64,000 nucleotides of DNA, taken from contig NZ_JBHLUE010000002.1 of NCBI RefSeq assembly GCF_042434095.1, positions 496,001-560,000 on the forward strand. Direction: 5' to 3'. The first letter of the stretch is position 1; every line of letters starts with the position of its first letter. The notes beneath the pieces are model-generated. The model was not told the DNA's origin. It searched no databases and saw nothing but the letters and a program-made list of their open reading frames with translations. Made by a program: the position numbers and the translations under genes. Shown piece after piece: positions 48,949-57,563 of the stretch. Source of the DNA: KBS50 sp042434095. GTDB lineage: Bacteria > Actinomycetota > Actinomycetes > Mycobacteriales > Micromonosporaceae.

Positions 48949-50301
48949 ATGGTAACGGGGCGGCGATCAATCCTGGCGCGTCATCGTGACTTCCGCTGGT
49001 TCTGGGCCGGGCATACCGCGTCCGTGCTTGGCAGCCAGGTCAGCGCGGTGGCGCTGCCGCTGGTGGCGGCGCTCACCCTCGGGGCCGGCGCGTCCGGGGT
49101 GGCCGCCGTGGCCACGGCCGGTTACCTGCCGAACGTCGTGCTCACGCTGCTGGTCGGGCGCTGGCTGGAGGCCCGCCGGCGGCGCCGGGTGATGGTGGCC
49201 GCCGACCTGATCCGGGCCGTGGCCATGGCCGCCGTTCCGCTCGGCTACCTGCTCGGGCTGCTGTCCCTGCCGGTCCTCGTCGGGCTCGCCCTGCTGATCG
49301 GCGCGGCGACCGTGGTGTTCGACATCGGCAGCTTCGCCTACACCGTGTCGCTGGTCGATCGGCCCGACCTGCCGGCGGCCAACCGGGCCACCCAGGGCTC
49401 CAGCACGGCCGCGCAGGTGGCCGGACCGGGCCTGGCCGGCGGCCTGGTGCAGCTCGCCGGGCCGGTCGGCGCCCTCGTGGTGGACGCGGTCAGCTATCTG
49501 CTCTCCGCGCTCGGTGTGGCGAGCGCGCGGAGCCCCGAGCGGCCCCCCGCGCCACCGGCCGCCGGCGCGGGCATCCTCACCGGGCTTCGCCAGGTGGCCG
49601 CGAACCCCGTGCTGCGGGCGCTCACCATCCATGCGGCGACGTACAACGGCGCCGCGCAGATCCTCGTCGTCAACCTCATCGTGTACGCGGTCACCGATCG
49701 GCACCTCGCGCCCGGCCTGTACGGGCTGGCGCTCAGCGCGGCCGGCGCCGGAGCGTTCCTCGGCACGATGCTCGCACCGGGGCTGGCCGGCCGGCTCGGC
49801 TATGGGCGAGCCTTCGCCTCGGCCCTGTGCCTGTCCTGCGGGACCCCGCTGGCCATCGCGGCGCTGCCCGGCTCGGGGCCCACGCTGGCCGCCGGGCTCG
49901 CCGCCGTCCAGTTGGTCAGCGGCGCCGGGCTGGGCGTCGCGAACGTGCTCTCGGTGACGCTGCGCCAGGTGGTGGCCCCGGAGGGGGCGCTGGCCCGTAC
50001 CAACGCCGGCTACCGGCTGTGCACCTTCGGCACGCTGCCGCTGGGCGGGGCCCTCGGCGGCCTCCTCGGGCACGCGGTGGGCAGCCGGGCCGCGGTGGCC
50101 GTCGGCGCGGCCGGGCTGGCGCTGTCGGCGTTGCCCATGATGACCCGGCGGATCCGGACCGTGGCGCGGCCCGAGGACGCGGCGCCGGCCCCCGCGTCCC
50201 GTCCCGCGGCGCCGGCGACTCGCCCGGCGGGGCCGGCGGCGGCCTCGGCGTCCGCAAGCTGGTCGGCTGGACCCGGCGAGGGCCGCAGGCGGCCCGGGTG
50301 A
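48949..50301 (+). CDS. MFS transporter (exporter type) divergent from the CGNR regulator
   Basis: The 450-residue protein starts RSILARHRDFRWFWAGHTASVLGSQVSAVALPLVAALTLGA, the usual opening of MFS_3/enterobactin-exporter-like proteins, with GRWLEARRRRRVMV as loop 2-3. A disordered Ala/Pro/Ser tail of about 55 residues ends it. Probable drug or siderophore exporter. The GTG-rich region around its ATG carries GGTAACG, part of the regulator site. Confidence 0.88.
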   Translation: MVTGRRSILARHRDFRWFWAGHTASVLGSQVSAVALPLVAALTLGAGASGVAAVATAGYLPNVVLTLLVGRWLEARRRRRVMVAADLIRAVAMAAVPLGYLLGLLSLPVLVGLALLIGAATVVFDIGSFAYTVSLVDRPDLPAANRATQGSSTAAQVAGPGLAGGLVQLAGPVGALVVDAVSYLLSALGVASARSPERPPAPPAAGAGILTGLRQVAANPVLRALTIHAATYNGAAQILVVNLIVYAVTDRHLAPGLYGLALSAAGAGAFLGTMLAPGLAGRLGYGRAFASALCLSCGTPLAIAALPGSGPTLAAGLAAVQLVSGAGLGVANVLSVTLRQVVAPEGALARTNAGYRLCTFGTLPLGGALGGLLGHAVGSRAAVAVGAAGLALSALPMMTRRIRTVARPEDAAPAPASRPAAPATRPAGPAAASASASWSAGPGEGRRRPG

Positions 50302-50586
50302 CCGACGTCACCGTGACCTCGGCGCCGATGGCCGGGATATCGGGCTTCTCCCTCCGCTGACCTGGGGAACAACCGGAATCCCGGCGTCCGCCGCCCGGTC
50401 CCGGGCCCACCGTGGCCGCCGGCCGGATGTCATTGGTCACTCCTCACGCGCGGCCCCGGTGGCCGCTCGGCCCGGTCGCCCCTACCGTTGGTACGTGCCG
50501 CTCAATCCGTCAGTCGATGACACTTGGCACAGCGTGTCCGAATCCCGGCGCGCCGACCCGCGGTGGATACCCACCACGACCTAAGG

Positions 50587-52833
50587 ATGGCCGTGTTCGC
50601 TTCGTGGGGCTCGTTCGCCTACCGGTTCCGTTGGCTGGTTCTCGCGGTCGTGGCGGCCGCCGTGGTCGGCGCCGGCTCCTGGGGACTGGGCGTCTTCGGC
50701 CAGCTCAGCGAGGGCGGCTACGAGGATCCGGGCAGCGAGTCCAGCCGCGCCGCGGCCGCGGCCGCCGCGGCGCTCGGCCAGCAGGGCGGCGACGTCATCG
50801 TCGTCTACACGCCGGACTCCGGAAACGTGGACGACCCGGCCGTCGCCCAGCGGATGGCCACCGCCCTGCGCTCGCTGCCGGCCGACAAAGTCACGCAGGT
50901 GACGTCGTACTGGTCGGCCCGGGCGCCTCAGCTCGCCACGCCGGACCGGCACAGCGCCCTCGCGGTGCTCACCCTGGCCGGGGACGGCGGCGCGAAGCTG
51001 ACCGCCTTCCGGGACGTCAAGGACGACCTGACGGTGCCCGGCGTACGCACCGAGATCGGCGGCGGGGCCGTGCTGCAGGACTCCACCTCGCACCGGTCCA
51101 AGACCGACCTGACCCGGGCCGAGGCGGTCTCCATGCCGATCGTGCTGATCCTCCTGGTCCTCATCTTCGGCTCATTGGTGGCCGCCGCGCTGCCGGTGCT
51201 GGTGGGCGGCCTGGCCGTGTTCGGCTCGCTGGGCGTGCTGCACCTGACCGCGCTGCACACCGACGTCAACTCGTTCGCGGTCAACGTGGCCAGCCTGCTC
51301 GGCCTCGGCATGGCGATCGACTACGGACTGTTCATGGTGGGCCGGTTCCGGGAGGAGCTCGCGGCCGGCCGGACCAACCGGGACGCCGTCCGCAACACCG
51401 TGGCCACGGCCGGTCGTACGGTGATCTTCTCGGCCACGTTGCTGATCATCGCCCTCGGTGGGCTGCTGCTCTTCCCGCAGGGCTTCCTCAAATCGCTCTC
51501 GTACGGCGGGATGGCGGCGGTCGCGCTGGCCGCGCTGATCTCGCTGACGCTGCTCCCCGCGCTGCTGGGCGTCCTCGGCCCGCGCATCGACCGGCTGTCG
51601 GTACGGCGACGCCGGACCGGCGCCCGGCCCACCGGGCCGGTCACCGGCGGGTGGGCCCGGCTGGCCCGGCTCACCATGCGCCGGCCGGTGCTGGTGGTGC
51701 TGCCGATCGTGGCCGGCCTGCTGGTGCTCGCCGCGCCCATCGGGCACGTCCGGTTCGGCGAGGTCGACGAGCGGGTGCTGCCGCGCAGCGACCCGGCCCG
51801 GCAGGCCATCGAGACCGTCAAGACCGAGTTCCCCGCGATGAGCGGCAACGGCGTCGAGGTGGTGCTGCGCGGCGACGCCGGCCGCACGCCGGACCGCGCG
51901 GTCGCGCAACGGTTCGCCACCGAGGTCGGCGCGGTGCCCGGGGTACGGCAGGTGACCCCGGCCGGCGCGCGCGGCGACGTCGCGGTGTTCACGGCCACGC
52001 TGACCGGCAGCGACCCGCTCACCGACGCCGCTCGGAACACAGTGGACGGCATCCGCGCGCTCTCGCCGCCGGCCGGCACCGAGGTGCTGGTGGGCGGCAC
52101 CACCGCGCGGAACGTGGACAGCCTGGACGCGACCGCACGCCAGCTGCCCTGGATGGTGCTGCTGCTGGCCGGCGCGACGTTCCTGCTGATGTTCCTCGCC
52201 TTCGGCTCGGTCCTGCTGCCGCTCAAGGCCGTGCTGATGAGCGCGCTGAGCCTGTCGGCCACCTTCGGCGCGCTGGTCTGGCTGTTCCAGGAGGGGCACG
52301 GGGCCGGCCTGCTGGGCGTCACCCCGGCGCCGCTGGAGGTCGGCATCCTGGTGCTGATGGCCGCGGTGGTGTTCGGGCTGTCCACGGACTACGAGGTGTT
52401 CCTGCTGTCCCGCATGGTCGAGGCCCGGGCGCGGGGCGCGTCCACCCGGGACGCGATCACCACCGGGCTGGCCCGGACCGGCCGGGTGATCAGCGCGGCG
52501 GCCCTGCTGCTGATCGTGGTGACCGGCGCGTTCGCCTTCGCCAGCGTGGCCATGATGCGGTTCATCGGGGTCGGCATGATCATCGCGCTGATCCTGGACG
52601 CCACCGTGGTCCGGATGCTGCTGGTGCCGGCCACCATGCGGCTGATCGGCGATGCCATCTGGTGGGCCCCGGGGCCGCTGCGCCGGTTGCAGCAGCGGGC
52701 CGGGCTCCAGGAGAGCGACGAGATCGACGCCGCCGAGCCGGCCGGGACGACCGAGCCGGCCGCCGCGCGGTGGCCGGGCGGTCCGGACGCCAACGGTCCG
52801 GACGCCGACGAGCGGGAGCTGGTCCGCCGCTGA
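50587..52833 (+). CDS. MMPL/RND-family transporter
   Basis: The 748-residue membrane protein has the MMPL layout: an N-terminal helix (FRWLVLAVVAAAVVGAGSWGLG), a periplasmic loop, then helices 2-6 with LLGLGMAIDYGLFMVGRFREEL. After a hinge come a second loop and helices 8-12 with VVFGLSTDYEVFLLSRMVE. The paired D-Y motifs in the two halves are the proton-relay residues. Such proteins export lipids or siderophores in mycobacteria; the cargo here is unknown. A disordered acidic tail ends the protein. A GTG two codons after the ATG is an alternative start. Confidence 0.9.
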   Translation: MAVFASWGSFAYRFRWLVLAVVAAAVVGAGSWGLGVFGQLSEGGYEDPGSESSRAAAAAAAALGQQGGDVIVVYTPDSGNVDDPAVAQRMATALRSLPADKVTQVTSYWSARAPQLATPDRHSALAVLTLAGDGGAKLTAFRDVKDDLTVPGVRTEIGGGAVLQDSTSHRSKTDLTRAEAVSMPIVLILLVLIFGSLVAAALPVLVGGLAVFGSLGVLHLTALHTDVNSFAVNVASLLGLGMAIDYGLFMVGRFREELAAGRTNRDAVRNTVATAGRTVIFSATLLIIALGGLLLFPQGFLKSLSYGGMAAVALAALISLTLLPALLGVLGPRIDRLSVRRRRTGARPTGPVTGGWARLARLTMRRPVLVVLPIVAGLLVLAAPIGHVRFGEVDERVLPRSDPARQAIETVKTEFPAMSGNGVEVVLRGDAGRTPDRAVAQRFATEVGAVPGVRQVTPAGARGDVAVFTATLTGSDPLTDAARNTVDGIRALSPPAGTEVLVGGTTARNVDSLDATARQLPWMVLLLAGATFLLMFLAFGSVLLPLKAVLMSALSLSATFGALVWLFQEGHGAGLLGVTPAPLEVGILVLMAAVVFGLSTDYEVFLLSRMVEARARGASTRDAITTGLARTGRVISAAALLLIVVTGAFAFASVAMMRFIGVGMIIALILDATVVRMLLVPATMRLIGDAIWWAPGPLRRLQQRAGLQESDEIDAAEPAGTTEPAAARWPGGPDANGPDADERELVRR

Positions 52834-52904
52834 CCAGGCGGGTGCTCCGGCGACCGGCCGGGCGACCGATGGTCGGGGCGTGCGCGTTCCTCTAGCCTCC
52901 GGCT

Positions 52905-55013
52905 ATGAGGAGATCGACCGGGATCGCTGCTGCGGGCGTACTGCTGCTTCTCGTGCTCTGGCCCGGCGGCCCGGCGGCGGCGCACGACGAGCGGCCACCG
53001 GTCTATCCCGACGGCACCGGCAGCGTGCCGGCCTACCGGACCGGCGGGCCGCAACTGTTGGTCTGCAAGGCCGACCCGGTCGATTTCGCGGCCCGGATCG
53101 CCGGCTTCCCGGCCGACCTGCGGGCCCGCAACCTCGCGCTGTTCGCCGAGTGCCAGCGCGGCGGGTACCGGCACCTGCAGGCGGCCGTCGACGCCGCCCC
53201 GGCCGCCGGCGCCCGGATCCTCATGCTGCCCGGGGTATACCAGGAGGAGCCGAGCCTCGCCCCGCCCACCGGTGGCTGCGACACCCTGGACGCGCCGTGG
53301 TCGAGCAACCGGCAGTACCAGGTGCTCAGCTACGAACAGCAGCGGGACTGCCCGCACGTACAGAATCTGGTGGCCGTGCTGGGCAAGCGCGACGTGCAGA
53401 TCGAGGGCACCGGCGCGACCCCGGCCGACGTCGTGCTGGACGCCCAGTTCCGCAAGCTCAACGCGCTGCGTGCCGACCGGGCCGACGGCTTCTACCTGCG
53501 CAACCTCACCGCCGAGCGGACCACCTTCAACGCCGTGTACGTGATGGAGACCGACGGCTTCGTGCTGGACCGGGTGACGGGACGGTGGAACGACGAGTAC
53601 GGCTTCCTCACCTTCGCCGACGACCACGGCCTCTACACCGACTGCGAGGCGTACGGTAACGGCGACTCGGGCGTCTATCCCGGCGCGGCGTCCAACCTGA
53701 ACGCCCGACGCGGCTACGCCGTCGGCCGGTACGCCATCGAGATCCGCCGGTGCAACTCACACGACAACCTGCTCGGCTACTCCGGCACCGCCGGCGATTC
53801 GGTGTGGGCGCACGACAACACGTTCACCAACAACACGGCCGGGGTGGCCACCGACTCGGCGTTCCCGCACCACCCGGGGATGCCGCAGAACCACGCCCGC
53901 TTCGAGCACAACACCATCGGCGACAACAACCGGGACTACTACGGCTATGTCCGGGACGGCACCTGCGCCCGGCCGTACGCCGAGCGCGGGTACGAGCACG
54001 GCGTGGTCTGCCCGTCGGTCGGCGTGCCGCCGGGCACCGGCGTGATCAACCCGGGCGGCAACTACAACCTGTGGCAGGACAACTGGGTCTACGGCAACGC
54101 GTACACCGGGTTCCTGACCTCCTGGGTGCCGGGCTTTGTCCGCGGCGACAACCGGTTCGGCGCGCAGTTCGACACCTCGCATCACAACCGCTATCTCGGC
54201 AACCGGCTCGGCGTCGACCCGTCCGGCCGGAAGGCGCCGAACGGGATGGACTTCTGGTGGGACGGTCAGGGCCGGGGCTCCTGCTGGCAGCCGGCCTCCG
54301 CGCCGGTCGAGCCCCGCGCGCTGCCGCGGTGCGGCGCCGACCAACTCCCGACCTGGCCGACCGCGAATCGCGCGCTCGCCGAGCCCGGCAAGACCCTCAA
54401 GCTGTACGTCTGTGCCGACTATTCGCTCGGCGACCGGCGCATCCCGGTCAACTGCGACTGGTTCGGCGCCCGCGGCATCGGCCGGATCGAGGTGCAGTGG
54501 GCGCTCGGCGAGGCGGTGCTGCTCGGCCTGGCCATGCTCGCGTTGTGGCTGCGGATCCGGCGCGGCCGCCGGTCGGCGGTGGCGGTCGCCGTGGCGCTGG
54601 CCGGGCTCGTCGTGGGCGTGCTCGGCACCGCGTACGACGGAAGCTGGCTGACCCCGATCGGCCTGGGGCTGCTCGGCCTCGGCTGGCTGGGGCTGGGCCG
54701 GGAGCTGGTCGCGCGCGCCCGGCCCGGCGTGCCCGGCGACGGCCGGGGGCTCGGCATCCTGACACTGGCCCTGGCGGTCTGCGCGTTGCTCGGCGCGGTG
54801 GACCGCGGCCTGGTGCTGCTGCCGTACACGCCGGTGGGGCCGGTGTGGCCGCGCATCCTGCTGGAGCTGCTCTGGGTCCCCTGGGTGGCGGTGGCCGCGG
54901 CGCTTCGGCCCGTCGCCGCGCCGGGAGGCCCCGTGGCCGCGCCGGGAGGCCCTGTCGGCGAGCCGCACCCCGGCAGCCGGCCTTCCGGCGCCGGCACGGT
55001 TGGCGCCAGCTGA
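52905..55013 (+). CDS. Secreted beta-helix protein with C-terminal membrane helices
   Basis: The 702-residue protein has a signal peptide (AAAGVLLLLVLWPGGPAAAHD). Between about 75 and 420 it carries right-handed parallel beta-helix repeats of the pectate-lyase type (GYRHLQAAVDAAPAAGARILMLPGVYQ, FYLRNLTAERTTFNAVYVME, IEIRRCNSHDNLLGYSG, HDNTFTNNTAG). A Cys-containing segment follows, then about five hydrophobic helices (541-680), so the helix domain is displayed outside the membrane. This fusion resembles secreted glycan-active or adhesin proteins, but no catalytic triad could be assigned. Starts ATGAGGAGATCG. Confidence 0.83.
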   Translation: MRRSTGIAAAGVLLLLVLWPGGPAAAHDERPPVYPDGTGSVPAYRTGGPQLLVCKADPVDFAARIAGFPADLRARNLALFAECQRGGYRHLQAAVDAAPAAGARILMLPGVYQEEPSLAPPTGGCDTLDAPWSSNRQYQVLSYEQQRDCPHVQNLVAVLGKRDVQIEGTGATPADVVLDAQFRKLNALRADRADGFYLRNLTAERTTFNAVYVMETDGFVLDRVTGRWNDEYGFLTFADDHGLYTDCEAYGNGDSGVYPGAASNLNARRGYAVGRYAIEIRRCNSHDNLLGYSGTAGDSVWAHDNTFTNNTAGVATDSAFPHHPGMPQNHARFEHNTIGDNNRDYYGYVRDGTCARPYAERGYEHGVVCPSVGVPPGTGVINPGGNYNLWQDNWVYGNAYTGFLTSWVPGFVRGDNRFGAQFDTSHHNRYLGNRLGVDPSGRKAPNGMDFWWDGQGRGSCWQPASAPVEPRALPRCGADQLPTWPTANRALAEPGKTLKLYVCADYSLGDRRIPVNCDWFGARGIGRIEVQWALGEAVLLGLAMLALWLRIRRGRRSAVAVAVALAGLVVGVLGTAYDGSWLTPIGLGLLGLGWLGLGRELVARARPGVPGDGRGLGILTLALAVCALLGAVDRGLVLLPYTPVGPVWPRILLELLWVPWVAVAAALRPVAAPGGPVAAPGGPVGEPHPGSRPSGAGTVGAS

Positions 55014-55071
55014 AGTCGGCCGGCGGGCGTGCCCGGCGCGGACGGGATTGTCGTATCCCTGTTCTAATCTG

Positions 55072-56709
55072 ATGTGCATGATCGATCGGCTGGGCGAGGC
55101 GGACGCGGCGGTTTCGGCCTGCCTGGCCGCGCCGCTCTGGTCCCTCGACGCGGACGAGCTGGTCGGTTCGCTGGTGGGCGTGCACGGGCTGTTGCGACGG
55201 CTCGCGGCTCTCGAGCTTTCTCTGGTGCGCGAGGTGGACGGTCGGGATCTGGGCCGTGCCCAGGGCGCCGCCTCGACCGCAGGCTGGCTGCGGGACCGGT
55301 TGCGGGTGGCGGCCGGGCCGGCGCGCCGGTTGGTCTCCGACGCGTCCTGGCTGGCAACCGGCGCCGCCGACCCCACCTCCGGCGCAACCGCCCGGAGCGG
55401 CGCGGCCGATTGTGGCGCCGACGCTGCCGGCGGGGTGCTGCACGAGGCCGTCACGGCCGGAGATGTGAGCGTTGAGCAGGCGAAGATCATCGCTGCTGCC
55501 GTCGGCGGGGTTCGCGCCGAGGCTGGGATCGATCTCGCGGACAAGGCACTGCACACGCTGCTCGCCGATGCCCGAGAGCTCGAACCGTCCGCGCTGCGCA
55601 GCTGTGCCGACCGGATCCTGCAGCACGTCGCGCCCGAGTTGGCCGAGGAGGCGGACCGCCGGGCGCTGGCCGCAGCCGAGCAGCGGGCCGAACGCAGGCG
55701 CGACCTGACCCTGTCGACGTCGCCGGAGGGCTGGGTCCGGCTGCGCGGCGTGCTCGACGCCGAGGCGGGCAGCACGCTGATCGCGGCGCTCGACCCGTTG
55801 ACGAAGCCGAACGGCCCCGGCGACGACCGCAGCCCGGGCCAACGCCGGCACGACGCCATGGCCGAGATTGCCCGGCTGGCACTGCGTACCGGTGAGCTTC
55901 CCGACAGCGGCGGGGAGCCGGCGCAGATCGTCGTGACCACCAGCTTCGCGGCGCTGTCGGCGCAGGTGCGGGTCGGCGGACCGTTAAAGCGGCGACCGTC
56001 CAATGCTGGCCCGAGCCGGCCCGGCCGGCGCGCGGGCAACGGTCCGGCGCCGGCCAACGCCGCGTCCGAGGGCTCAAGGCACGCTGCGAACGCCCTCCCT
56101 GGTGCGGCCATGATGCTCCGTGGTGCGACAGCCCCGCCCACGACGACCCTCAACCGCGCGGCAGCAGCAGACGGTCTGGACGCCAGCATCGTGGATGCCG
56201 GGCTCGCGCCAGGCGCCCTGCCCACCACGCCTGTCCAGTCGGCCGGAAGCCGCCATCACCTCGACCGTTCCCGGGGCCGGTTCGGGGTGGGCCTTCTCGA
56301 CAGCGGGCTTCGGTTGTCGGCGGCGACGGTCCGGCGGCTGGCCTGCGACGCGGGGATCCTGCCGGCGGTGCTCGGCGGGCAGGGCCAGGTGCTGGACGTC
56401 GGGCGGCAGCGGCGGCTGTTCACCGGCCCCCTGCGTCGGGCGCTCGTCTTGCGCGACCGTGGCTGCGCCTTCCCCGGGTGCGATCGCCCGCCGCGCCGGT
56501 GTGCCGGCCACCACATACAACATTGGACGGACGGCGGCGAGACCGCCCTGCACAACGCCGTCCTGCTGTGCGGCTATCACCACCGGGTGGTGCATCGCGG
56601 CGAGTGGACCGTACGGCTCGCCGCCGACGGTCATCCCGAGTTCCGCCCGCCGCACTGGGTCGACCCCGAGCGCAGGCCACGGCGCAACCGGCACCACCTC
56701 CGCTGCTGA
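55072..56709 (+). CDS. DUF222/HNH endonuclease domain protein
   Basis: The 545-residue protein has an N-terminal DUF222 domain (MIDRLGEADAAVSACL, LRRLAALELSLVREVDG, STAGWLRDRLRV) and a C-terminal HNH nuclease motif: CAFPGCDRPPRRCAGHHIQHWTDGGETALHNAVLLCGYHHRVVH. This class is multicopy in actinobacteria and related to the 13E12 family of mycobacteria. A disordered insertion (about residues 305-400) separates the parts. There is no Shine-Dalgarno sequence. TAATCT lies directly before the ATG, so the message may be leaderless. An ATG 6 bp later is the alternative. Confidence 0.88.
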   Translation: MCMIDRLGEADAAVSACLAAPLWSLDADELVGSLVGVHGLLRRLAALELSLVREVDGRDLGRAQGAASTAGWLRDRLRVAAGPARRLVSDASWLATGAADPTSGATARSGAADCGADAAGGVLHEAVTAGDVSVEQAKIIAAAVGGVRAEAGIDLADKALHTLLADARELEPSALRSCADRILQHVAPELAEEADRRALAAAEQRAERRRDLTLSTSPEGWVRLRGVLDAEAGSTLIAALDPLTKPNGPGDDRSPGQRRHDAMAEIARLALRTGELPDSGGEPAQIVVTTSFAALSAQVRVGGPLKRRPSNAGPSRPGRRAGNGPAPANAASEGSRHAANALPGAAMMLRGATAPPTTTLNRAAAADGLDASIVDAGLAPGALPTTPVQSAGSRHHLDRSRGRFGVGLLDSGLRLSAATVRRLACDAGILPAVLGGQGQVLDVGRQRRLFTGPLRRALVLRDRGCAFPGCDRPPRRCAGHHIQHWTDGGETALHNAVLLCGYHHRVVHRGEWTVRLAADGHPEFRPPHWVDPERRPRRNRHHLRC

Positions 56710-56767
56710 GCTGCCCGCTGGTCGGGTCGTCGTCGCACCCGGCTCGCGAGCCGGCAAGGGAGATGTA

Positions 56768-57289
56768 GTGATCCGCATCCGTCAGTTCGACTGGGCCGAC
56801 TATGACGCCGTGGTGGCCCTGTGGGCGGCGGCCGGCCGGGAGGCCCTCTCCCGGGCCGAGTTGGCGGCCAAGCTGGCCCGCGACCCCGAGTTGTTTCTGG
56901 TAGCCGAGGCCGTCCGTGACCCTGCCTCGGAGGTCGGCGCGCCGCCGACGGCTGAGGTCGGCGTGGGTCCGGTGGCCGCGGCCGGCCATGTTGTGGCCCG
57001 CGAGGTCTGCGACGGGCGGGCCGGCGGAGGGGGCGGGAGTCTGGTGGGCGTGGTCCTGGGCACCTTCGACGGGCGGCGGGGCTGGATCCTGCGGCTCGCC
57101 GTACCCCCCACCCACCGCCGGAGGGGCGTCGCCAGCCTGCTGGTGGACGAGCTCGAGGGACGCTTCCGCCGGTTGGGCTGCCCGCGGGTCAACCTGCTCG
57201 TCATGCCGGACAACGCGGCCGGCCTGCGGTTCTGGCAGGCGCTCGGCTACCTGCCGATGCCGGACGTGCTGTGCACCAAGCCGATGTAG
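56768..57289 (+). CDS. GNAT family N-acetyltransferase
   Basis: The 173-residue protein has the GNAT pattern: IRIRQFDWADYDAVVALWAAAG, a disordered insertion with SEVGAPPTAEVGVGP, then ILRLAVPPTHRRRGVASLLVDELE (acetyl-CoA pyrophosphate loop RRRGVA) and LLVMPDNAAGLRFWQALGY. The substrate is unknown. The GTG start has GGGAG 5 bp upstream. Confidence 0.87.
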   Translation: MIRIRQFDWADYDAVVALWAAAGREALSRAELAAKLARDPELFLVAEAVRDPASEVGAPPTAEVGVGPVAAAGHVVAREVCDGRAGGGGGSLVGVVLGTFDGRRGWILRLAVPPTHRRRGVASLLVDELEGRFRRLGCPRVNLLVMPDNAAGLRFWQALGYLPMPDVLCTKPM

Positions 57290-57350
57290 ACCCTCCCGCG
57301 ACAACCCGGCATGCCCGCCCGCATGCCCGCCGTCCGTCTGGCCGGTCGTG

Positions 57351-57485
57351 TCGGCCCGGCCACCCTGGCTGGTCGTGTCGGCCCGGCCACCCTGGCTGGC
57401 CGAGTCGGCCCGGCCACCCTGGCTGGCCGAGTCGGCCCGGCCACCCTGGCTGGCCGAGTCGGCCCGGCCACCCTGGCCGGATCGG
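57351..57485. repeat. 27-bp tandem repeat, five units
   Basis: Five head-to-tail units start at 57351, 57378, 57405, 57432 and 57459, each close to TCGGCCCGGCCACCCTGGCT followed by GGCCGAG. The first differs as GGTCGTG. The period is a multiple of 3. In the plus frame starting at 57311 it would encode VGPATLAGR repeats in a 72-codon open frame without a ribosome binding site. Confidence 0.92.
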
Positions 57486-57529
57486 GGCCGGCGGTTGCCG
57501 GTCGCATCGGAGAGCTCGGACTCCTATAG

Positions 57530-57550
57530 TCAGTTCCTATTGGAAACTGA
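57530..57550. promoter_or_regulatory. Inverted-repeat operator upstream of the third MFS gene
   Basis: TCAGTTCCTATTGGAAACTGA is a near-perfect 21-bp inverted repeat. It directly follows TATAGT (57525-57530), a likely -10 box, and precedes the ribosome binding site of the MFS gene, so a repressor bound here would block the promoter. Confidence 0.55.
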
Positions 57551-57563
57551 GGGGAGTGGGCGA

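Noticed and set aside
57351..57485. The 27-bp repeats as a CRISPR array
   Set aside because: Units are directly adjacent, with no variable spacers between them, and no cas genes are in the window.
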